The translations under genes and the position numbers were made by a program. Below the pieces are notes generated by a model. It ran no database searches. It was given only the letters and a program-made list of their open reading frames with translations, and was not told the DNA's origin. This document shows positions 58,346 through 64,000 of a DNA stretch of 64,000 nucleotides, piece by piece. Within the stretch, counting starts at the first letter, position 1; each line of letters begins with the position of its first letter. This DNA comes from Vibrio maerlii (GTDB taxonomy: Bacteria; Pseudomonadota; Gammaproteobacteria; Enterobacterales; Vibrionaceae): assembly GCF_003415655.1 (NCBI RefSeq), contig NZ_QRHC01000008.1, forward strand, positions 124,001-188,000, given 5' to 3'.

Positions 58346-59311
58346 ATGTTTGAAACGATTATCCTTATGCTGGATGCAACCCTACGTGTTGCAACTCCGC
58401 TAATTTTGGCTTCACTTGCAGGTATGTTCTGTGAACGTGCAGGTATCGTAAACATTGCACTTGAAGGTAAGCTTCTGGCTGCGGCGTTTGCTGGCGCTGC
58501 GACAGCGCACGTAACAGGTTCGGCATTTGCTGGCCTATTTGCTGGTGTCGGTATCTCTGTTCTGCTTGCGCTACTTCACGGCTTTGCGTCTATCACACAC
58601 CGTGGTGACCAAGTTGTGAGTGGTATGGCTATCAACATCCTAGCAGCAGGTTTAACAGTGACCTTAGGTCGTCACTGGTTCCATCAAGGTGGTCAAACAC
58701 CGGCACTTTCTGGTGATGCGCGCTTCGCACCAATCACCTTCCCTGGTGCTGACGCGCTTGCTGATGTGCCTGTACTTGGCCTTCTTTACTCAGAACTTAT
58801 CAGCGGTCACTCGTTTATTGTCTACCTAGTGGTATTCATCGTTCCTGCAGCTTGGTTCTTGATGTTCCGCACCCGCTTTGGCTTACGCCTTCGCGCAGTA
58901 GGTGAATCACCAAATGCAGTTGATACGGCGGGTATCTCTGTAACAGGTATGCGCTACGCAGCCGTTGCGATTTGTGGTGTGCTTGTGGGTATTGGCGGTG
59001 TTTACCTTTCTGTAGCTCAAACCGCTCAGTTCATTCCAAACATGAGTGCAGGTAAAGGCTATATGGCACTTGCTGCCCTTATCTTTGGTAAGTGGCGTCC
59101 ATTCACTGCTATGGGTGCATGTCTGCTGTTTGGTTTCCTAGATGCATTAGCAATTCGTCTACAGGGTGTTTCAATTGGTGACTTCCCTATCCCAGTACAA
59201 GCAATCGAAGCGATTCCTTACGTACTAACGGTATTCCTACTTGCTGGCTTTATTGGTAAGGCCATTGCACCAAAAGCAATTGGTGTTCCTTACAGCAAAG
59301 AGCGTGAGTAA
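58346..59311 (+). CDS. Nucleoside ABC importer permease 2
   Basis: 321 aa and polytopic, partner of permease 1. Family patterns: PLILASLAGMFCERAGIVNI near the N-terminus and FGLRLRAVGESPNAVDTAGI around residue 180, of YufQ/NupC-type ABC permeases (not the CNT NupC). It is last in the operon. Its stop codon is immediately followed by an octamer repeat array and a terminator. Confidence 0.92.
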   Translation: MFETIILMLDATLRVATPLILASLAGMFCERAGIVNIALEGKLLAAAFAGAATAHVTGSAFAGLFAGVGISVLLALLHGFASITHRGDQVVSGMAINILAAGLTVTLGRHWFHQGGQTPALSGDARFAPITFPGADALADVPVLGLLYSELISGHSFIVYLVVFIVPAAWFLMFRTRFGLRLRAVGESPNAVDTAGISVTGMRYAAVAICGVLVGIGGVYLSVAQTAQFIPNMSAGKGYMALAALIFGKWRPFTAMGACLLFGFLDALAIRLQGVSIGDFPIPVQAIEAIPYVLTVFLLAGFIGKAIAPKAIGVPYSKERE

Positions 59312-59383
59312 GAGCTAGAAAACTAGAAAACTAGAAAACTAGAGAGCTAGAGAGCTAGAGAGCTAGAGAGCTAGAGAGCTAGA
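59312..59383 (+). repeat. Octamer tandem repeat, nine units, directly after a stop codon
   Basis: The order is one GAGCTAGA, three variant AAACTAGA, then five GAGCTAGA, followed by a partial unit GAGCTTA. The phase relative to the TAA is the same as in the other two arrays. The block of three identical variants suggests copy-number change by slippage of a mutated unit. Confidence 0.97.
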
Positions 59384-59393
59384 GAGCTTATTG

Positions 59394-59429
59394 AAGAGGG
59401 TTGATGTGAAAGCATCAACCCTCTTTTTT
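59394..59429 (+). terminator. Terminator of the nucleoside ABC operon
   Basis: A perfect 13-bp stem (AAGAGGGTTGATG with CATCAACCCTCTT) around loop TGAAAG, followed by a T-run. The GGGTTGA arm is shared with the terminators at the other octamer arrays. Confidence 0.93.
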
Positions 59430-59635
59430 ATATACCTTACGAAGGCAAACACACCAAAAGCATAAATAAAAACACAGAAGCTAGTCATACAAATATCAAA
59501 TAACAACCTATCAAGCCTTAAATTTGGTCAAATATATAAATAGAATTTATTAGAAAACACTAGCTGGCTTTATTGTTGTAAAGTCATACAAATCCAATAA
59601 TACCCTCATCAGCCAGGAGGCACACACCTCGCAAG

Positions 59636-61006
59636 ATGCCCCAACTTATTAAGATGAGAACTCAAATGAAAGCTTCTATCCTAGCCGTTACCATATCTTC
59701 GCTGCTATCTGCTCACGCTATTGCATCAACACCTAAAGTTGATGTCGAACTAGCTAACTCACATACTAACCAGCTAATCACAGATCAAATGGGTTTTGTT
59801 GATGCGTCTGTTCAAGCTCAGCTCAATGCACAACATGCAAACGCTGTAGCTGGTACAACTGCCACTTTGGATGACGTGAACTACGAAAAACAAGCAAATG
59901 GAACTTGGGCTGCAGTAGGCGCAGCATCTGCTACCTTGGTGGCGGGCCTATTGAGTTCTTCGTCTACTTCTAGTAACAGCGATGGCAACGACACTCCACC
60001 GGCTCTTCCACTAGATTCATTGGCTATGGATGACTTAGGCACCTGGGAAGGTGATAACAGTGGCTATGTACTAACAGTAGCAGGTGAGAGCATTCACGTT
60101 GATGCCGAAAATGTTGTAGATAATGGTAACGGAACAGCTACGATTACTGTCGATGACCAAAAACTTACGCTAGGCATCAATGGAGACACGATCTACTGGG
60201 TAGACCAAGTTGAGCACCCTGAAGTCGAGGCTCCTGAATTTGGTGATGACCGCCCAGAGATGGAAGAGCGTGACCTTACCGTTAAGATCGTTAACGGTGA
60301 AATCCACATCATTGATGAAAACACCAGTGAGTGGGTAGGTACGGTTCAGCGTAAAGATGGCGAGCTTGTGTTCATCGGCAACGGTGACTTCAATAAAACT
60401 CTACTTAAAGTTGAAGGCGATTTAGAAGCCGATGGCACTGCAGCTATCGTTAAAGGCAACGCTGAGTGGGTGGCAACGATTGAGCGCGTAGACAATGGTT
60501 TTGAGCTTACAGGCAAGAATGGAACAATTGTAGTTAACAGCCCTCGCCCAAATTTACCTACTTCTCCTGAGCACCCAGACTTGGAAGTTGATGATACCCC
60601 ACGTTGGGCTCCTGAATTCGGCGATGACCGCCCAGAGATGGAAGAGCGTGACCTTACCATTAAGATCGTTAACGGTGAAATCCACATCATTGATGAAAAT
60701 ACCAGTGAGTGGGTAGGTACGGTTCAGCGTAAAGATGGCGAGCTTGTGTTCATAGGTAATGGTGATTTTGAGAAAACTCTACTAAAAGTTGAAGGCGATA
60801 TTTCTTCTGACCAATTCGCTTTAGTCAAGGGTAATGGTCAATGGGTAGCAACGGTTTCAAAAGTAGAGAATGGTTTACGTGTACAAACTAAGAATCACGA
60901 CCATGTTTTCGATGGTTCTAACATTGACCGCAGCAAGCTACAAAATATTAACCCAACTAAACTACAAAAAGCGAAATCAGCAATTCAACAACGCTTACGT
61001 GGCTAA
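59636..61006 (+). CDS. Secreted protein with duplicated 126-residue unit, unknown function
   Basis: 456 aa from ATG at 59636; ATGs at 59654 and 59666 are alternatives, and the last gives a compact signal peptide MKASILAVTISSLLSAHAIA. AGGAGG at 59615 is 15 bases from the first ATG, with CACCTC between that could pair with it. After the signal there is a Gln/Asn/Ala-rich stretch, a small hydrophobic patch followed by Ser-rich linker (LLSSSSTSSNS), then acidic strands. Two units starting near residues 199 and 325 share an almost identical 64-residue block (APEFGDDRPEMEERDL, NTSEWVGTVQRKDGELVF). I do not recognise a family. It is probably exported or surface-located. Confidence 0.8.
   Translation: MPQLIKMRTQMKASILAVTISSLLSAHAIASTPKVDVELANSHTNQLITDQMGFVDASVQAQLNAQHANAVAGTTATLDDVNYEKQANGTWAAVGAASATLVAGLLSSSSTSSNSDGNDTPPALPLDSLAMDDLGTWEGDNSGYVLTVAGESIHVDAENVVDNGNGTATITVDDQKLTLGINGDTIYWVDQVEHPEVEAPEFGDDRPEMEERDLTVKIVNGEIHIIDENTSEWVGTVQRKDGELVFIGNGDFNKTLLKVEGDLEADGTAAIVKGNAEWVATIERVDNGFELTGKNGTIVVNSPRPNLPTSPEHPDLEVDDTPRWAPEFGDDRPEMEERDLTIKIVNGEIHIIDENTSEWVGTVQRKDGELVFIGNGDFEKTLLKVEGDISSDQFALVKGNGQWVATVSKVENGLRVQTKNHDHVFDGSNIDRSKLQNINPTKLQKAKSAIQQRLRG
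60230..60799 (+). repeat. In-frame 378-bp-period duplication within the secreted protein gene
   Basis: 60230-60421 and 60608-60799 (192 bp each) are nearly identical, offset by 378 bp, or 126 codons. The sequence after each block (60422-60607, and 60800 to about 60985) is related only at protein level (VKGN-x-x-WVAT). The near identity of the first half points to recent duplication or gene conversion. Confidence 0.93.
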
Positions 61007-61029
61007 GCCAATCACTAATTAAAAAGACT

Positions 61030-61061
61030 AAACCCGGTAATTTCTATTGCCGGGTTTTATT
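61030..61061 (+). terminator. Terminator after the secreted repeat protein
   Basis: AAACCCGGTAA pairs with TTGCCGGGTTT with one G-T pair, followed by TATTT. It lies 24 bases past the stop and 46 bases before the next start, so it may partly uncouple the two genes. Confidence 0.75.
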
Positions 61062-61106
61062 TACCACCCACTCTTTGCTATGGAAAGCGCTTCAGGATTT
61101 AAAGAT

Positions 61107-61835
61107 ATGAAACGCCTTCTTCTACTCGCTACACCGCTACTCTCTTTTCAATCTATTGCCAACGACACCTTAATCGAATCTATTGAACGCTTTACTGATA
61201 TCTTCTCAGTCAGTCTTTCTCAAAGCCCAGATAATGATAAAACAGTTGCAACGTTAGATATTAACTACCAGCTCACTGATCAGTTTCGTATTTTTGGTGA
61301 AGTTGATACCCGGGATTATTGGCAAGCAGGTTTAGGGTACTCATTTTGGCAAGGGGATACTTATTACACGGAGAACAACTTAAAAGTCAGTGAGCATGAA
61401 ATTAATACAGGGATCTTTGCAGCAAAACTCATTCACGAGCAATGGACTCTTCTAGCTGAACTAAACTACAACTTCATGGATAAAGATTCTGAGTTTGATA
61501 ATGCAGCTAGTAAAGTTCAGTTCAACATAGCTGATACATTTGACTATGGTATCGGCACACTATGGAGCCCTGTTAAATACGTAGACATTTTATATAAATT
61601 CAATCACGAAATTGGCGTTACAAAAGATTCGCGTAACTTGTACGTCAAAAACGATTATCCGATTCTAGGTATAGATTCTGGACATTACAAAAACAAAGAT
61701 AGGTTTAACCACCATTACCATGAAGTTGCTATGTTTCTGAACCTCAAATACCTTAAGCCATCTGTAACTTACACATTCGACCTAGAATATTCTGACAACA
61801 ATTTTGTAGAATTCGGCTTAGCGTTCGACTTTTAA
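61107..61835 (+). CDS. Outer-membrane beta-barrel protein, unknown function
   Basis: 242 aa from ATG at 61107, which gives the signal peptide MKRLLLLATPLLSFQSIAND; AGGA lies upstream. The rest alternates polar and hydrophobic residues in strand-length blocks (for example YYTENNLKVSEHEINTGIFA) and ends in Phe (FGLAFDF), the C-terminal signature recognised by the Bam machinery. It has about 8-10 predicted strands. It follows the secreted repeat-protein gene, so the two may act together at the surface. It overlaps the convergent LysR gene by 4 bp. No specific family recognised. Confidence 0.72.
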   Translation: MKRLLLLATPLLSFQSIANDTLIESIERFTDIFSVSLSQSPDNDKTVATLDINYQLTDQFRIFGEVDTRDYWQAGLGYSFWQGDTYYTENNLKVSEHEINTGIFAAKLIHEQWTLLAELNYNFMDKDSEFDNAASKVQFNIADTFDYGIGTLWSPVKYVDILYKFNHEIGVTKDSRNLYVKNDYPILGIDSGHYKNKDRFNHHYHEVAMFLNLKYLKPSVTYTFDLEYSDNNFVEFGLAFDF

Positions 61836-62662
61836 CTATTCAAATACCCACGAATCATATCCCGCAACGCTTGATGCTGGCCGTTGGTTTGATACTTTTT
61901 GTGGAAGACCAACTCAAATTCAACGGGGCGCAATTCAAAGGGTGGTTCGTGGATTTTAAAGCCCATACCTTTGGCCAGGTGCGTCATTGTTTTAGGTAAA
62001 GCAGCGATATAACTCGTTCCTTTCAATGCCAACAATAAATTGGTGACGTTTCTTACCTCGATAGCAACATCTCGATTGAAGGCTTTCTCCGATAAAAAAT
62101 CAACAATAGGGACGTCTTGGCGCAAGAGCTTCAACGTAATGTGCTTGCCCTCTAAAAATGCCTCCATAGAGAGCTTTTCTGGATAATCACTCATCTCAGG
62201 GTCGGTAATAAAAATGATTCTATCTGTTGTTGCTTTTTCAAACGCCAAGCTAGCTTGCTTGGGAATACCTGCATCAATCACTAGGTCGACTCGGTTCATG
62301 CGAATATCTTCAACAATATCATCCACTGAGACCGGAGCTTCAATGAGCAGTACCCCATCCATCATTGGCAGCTTGTGCAATAAATTAGCTGGGGTGTAAA
62401 CAGTAAAGTCACGCTTGGTCGATACCGCACCTTCCATCAGCTCCAATGCTTCACCTAGCTGTCGAGCCAATTTGTGAGCCATAGAAGTCGGTTCAATCGC
62501 GCGTCCGACTCGAACAAATAGTGGATAGCCAACAATTTTTTCGAAACGCTTGATTGCTGCACTGACAGCCGGTTGGGTTAACTCTAATGCTTCCGCCGCT
62601 TTGGTGATGGAGTTGAACTGATAGACAGAGAGAAAAGGCTTCACTAAATTCAGGTCAAACAT
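61832..62662 (-). CDS. LysR-family transcriptional regulator
   Basis: 276 aa from ATG at 62662, chosen for GAGGGAG 6 bases upstream and because the protein then begins MFDLNLVKPFLSVYQFNSIT, the standard LysR opening. The helix-turn-helix is AAEALELTQPAVSAAIKRFE. The effector domain is slightly short but has normal strand order. No divergent partner is close, since the next gene upstream is on the same strand. The target is unknown; the convergent outer-membrane gene is a neighbour but not an obvious target. Confidence 0.9.
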   Translation of the reverse strand: MFDLNLVKPFLSVYQFNSITKAAEALELTQPAVSAAIKRFEKIVGYPLFVRVGRAIEPTSMAHKLARQLGEALELMEGAVSTKRDFTVYTPANLLHKLPMMDGVLLIEAPVSVDDIVEDIRMNRVDLVIDAGIPKQASLAFEKATTDRIIFITDPEMSDYPEKLSMEAFLEGKHITLKLLRQDVPIVDFLSEKAFNRDVAIEVRNVTNLLLALKGTSYIAALPKTMTHLAKGMGFKIHEPPFELRPVEFELVFHKKYQTNGQHQALRDMIRGYLNS

Positions 62663-62752
62663 TGGAGGCTCCCTCAAAGGTAATAGACATAAGTGTACCA
62701 AAAAAGATTCCCGCAAAACGCGGCGAACCTCAATATACACACCTAATTACAA

Positions 62753-62914
62753 TTACTTAGTTAGCTCTCTTTCAGTTTCTACTTTCTTGTCATCTGCTGA
62801 TTTGGTTGTGGGTTCTGCTTTGTAAGGGACACAAGAACGCTTTTTGTCAGGCGTTAATCCTAGCTCTTCACACCATGCATCATAACGCGCAATAACCCGT
62901 TTCAACCATTTCAT
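62753..62914 (-). CDS. DUF5363-like small protein
   Basis: 53 aa, read directly: it begins MKWLKRVIARYDAWCEELGL, continues TPDKKRSCVPYK and has a charged tail ending ERELTK. The WCxxLGLTP-x-x-KRxCVP pattern is that of DUF5363 proteins found next to prfC in Vibrio. A very strong ribosome-binding site (AGGAGGGGG) precedes the ATG. Function unknown. An amphipathic basic N-terminus might bind membrane. Confidence 0.82.
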   Translation of the reverse strand: MKWLKRVIARYDAWCEELGLTPDKKRSCVPYKAEPTTKSADDKKVETERELTK

Positions 62915-62956
62915 CAGTCCCCCTCCTGTGCACTATCACAACTCGAGAGTAACAAA

Positions 62957-62986
62957 AAAGCCGAACGCAAAATGCGTCCGGCTTTA
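62957..62986 (-). terminator. Terminator between prfC and DUF5363
   Basis: On the minus strand AAAGCCG-ACGCA pairs with TGCGT-CGGCTTT with one mismatch and is followed by TTTTTTG. Confidence 0.85.
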
Positions 62987-63027
62987 AAATTACAGCATAT
63001 CTTCTAAGTAATTGGGGTTAGAACAAG

Positions 63028-63122
63028 GCAACAAGCAAATTCAGCCCCATGAGCATAGTCCACTATGTGATTGGGGTGAATTTGTGCTGTTAACGCAGTA
63101 GTCACCCCAAGTACGACGAAGA
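63028..63122 (-). repeat. ERIC-like (IRU) intergenic repeat abutting prfC
   Basis: The centre is a long imperfect hairpin (63037-63083) with arms AAATTCAGCCCCATGAGCAT and its complement ATGTGATTGGGGTGAATTT. The core GTGAxTGGGGTGA and the flank GGCAAC...AACGCAGTAG...AAGTACGAC match the enterobacterial repetitive intergenic consensus, which is known in Vibrio. The element runs directly into the prfC stop codon. Confidence 0.75.
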
Positions 63123-64000
63123 TTAGTGTTCGCGAGTTGCTCTAAACTCAACATCTGGGAAACGCTCTTGCGCTAGGTTCAGGTTCACCATAGTCGGTGC
63201 GATGTAAGATAGGTTATCACCACCATCAAGCGCTAGGTTTGACTGGTTCTTACGTTTGAACTCTTCGAGCTTCTTCGCATCGTCACACTCAACCCAACGT
63301 GCTGTTGCTACGTTAACGCCTTCGTAGATTGCTTCTACGTTGTATTCTGCTTTTAGACGAGCCACAACCACATCAAACTGAAGCACACCAACCGCACCTA
63401 CAATTAAGTCGTTGTTTTGTAGCGGGCGGAATACCTGTACCGCACCTTCTTCAGAAAGCTGGACCAGACCTTTTAGCAGCTGCTTCTGCTTCAAGGGATC
63501 TTTTAGGCGAATACGACGGAACAGTTCCGGTGCGAAGTTTGGAATACCAGAGAATTTCAGTGCTTCACCTTGAGTGAAGGTATCACCAATCTGGATAGTA
63601 CCGTGGTTGTGTAGGCCTATGATGTCACCCGCATAGGCGTTTTCTGCACGCGCACGGTCGCCCGCCATAAAGGTAACCGCATCGGAGATGCTGACCTTTT
63701 TACCAGTACGAACGTGGTTCATCTTCATGCCTTGCTTGTAGGTACCGGAAACGATACGCATGAAAGCAATACGGTCACGGTGTTTCGGATCCATGTTCGC
63801 TTGGATCTTGAATACGAAACCAGAGAAGTCTTCTTCTGTCGCTTCAACATCACGCTCTACCGCTTGACGAGTCTTCGGCGCTGGAGCCCATTTCGTCAGG
63901 CCGTCAAGCATGTGGTCAACACCGAAGTTACCCAGTGCAGTACCGAAGTAAACTGGCGTTAGCTCGCCCGCTAGGAATAGGTCTAGATCGAACTCAGGAC
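63123..64000 (-). CDS. prfC: Peptide chain release factor 3, C-terminal part (cut by window edge)
   Basis: About 292 codons are visible and the frame is open at base 64000. The readable part contains [29 protein letters not shown] RF3 core ([20 protein letters not shown]), and the C-terminal domain with [22 protein letters not shown]3 is a GTPase that releases class-I release factors from the ribosome. The stop lies directly next to an ERIC-like element. The GTPase domain lies outside the window. Confidence 0.95.
   Translation of the reverse strand, partial: PEFDLDLFLAGELTPVYFGTALGNFGVDHMLDGLTKWAPAPKTRQAVERDVEATEEDFSGFVFKIQANMDPKHRDRIAFMRIVSGTYKQGMKMNHVRTGKKVSISDAVTFMAGDRARAENAYAGDIIGLHNHGTIQIGDTFTQGEALKFSGIPNFAPELFRRIRLKDPLKQKQLLKGLVQLSEEGAVQVFRPLQNNDLIVGAVGVLQFDVVVARLKAEYNVEAIYEGVNVATARWVECDDAKKLEEFKRKNQSNLALDGGDNLSYIAPTMVNLNLAQERFPDVEFRATREH

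Overview
The window looks like a chromosomal segment of a Vibrio species, probably close to the Splendidus clade. The basis is gene content and order: the run fadD-like, EF-G 2, radA, a PilZ protein, serB, ytjB, deoD-B-A-C, nupC matches the arrangement I recall from V. cholerae chromosome 1. Short Vibrio-type proteins (DUF5363, XapX) and an ERIC-like element near prfC agree with this. I saw no rRNA, tRNA, CRISPR array, transposase or phage gene. The species itself is not resolved.

Layout. (1) 1-4580, minus strand: an operon of five exported or lipid-anchored envelope proteins, reminiscent of FlgO/FlgP/FlgT. A 670-base AT-rich gap and an OmpA-like lipoprotein follow. (2) 6103-10599, minus strand: a nitric-oxide stress unit, norR-hcp-hcr, with a sigma-54 promoter and GT-N7-AC NorR-type sites between norR and hcp. 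(3) 10710-20816: a galactoside utilisation island with an alpha-galactosidase, LacZ, a binding protein, two permeases and a divergent UgpC/MalK-type ATPase. The lacZ and transporter promoters carry nearly identical LacI-family operators, but no LacI-type repressor gene is present. (4) 20813-22991: a LysR regulator divergent from a chromate-family transporter. (5) 23049-35934, minus strand: a Tad (Flp pilus) locus with two Flp prepilins, TadV, an extra AAA+ ATPase, RcpC, RcpA, a small lipoprotein, TadZ, TadA, TadB, TadC and TadD. It ends in a PAP2-type phosphatase and an O-antigen-ligase-like membrane protein. No TadE/F/G pseudopilin genes are seen. A divergent AraC-type regulator sits at its head, with 13-bp direct repeats exactly 21 bp apart in the shared promoter. 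(6) 36954-46823: housekeeping genes. (7) 46982-59311: nucleoside catabolism and uptake (deoCABD, XapX, nupC, TatD, and a BMP-type nucleoside ABC importer). (8) 59636-64000: a secreted protein with an internal duplication, an outer-membrane barrel protein, a LysR regulator, DUF5363, an ERIC-like repeat and the 3' part of prfC.

How the parts work together. Outside cells, alpha- and beta-galactosides would be imported by the ABC system and cleaved inside by GH36 and GH2 enzymes. NO would trigger NorR, switching on Hcp/Hcr. Nucleosides enter through NupC and the ABC importer and are split by DeoD/DeoA; DeoB and DeoC then carry the pentose into glycolysis.

The most unusual signals are four. First, a GAGCTAGA octamer is tandemly repeated immediately after the stop codon of three unrelated genes (18, 6 and 9 copies), each time followed by a GGGTTGA-type terminator arm. 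Second, the Tad locus has a non-standard gene set and carries lipid/glycan enzymes. Third, there is a FlgOPT-like envelope operon away from flagellar genes. Fourth, a two-gene unit encodes a secreted repeat protein and an outer-membrane protein that I do not recognise.
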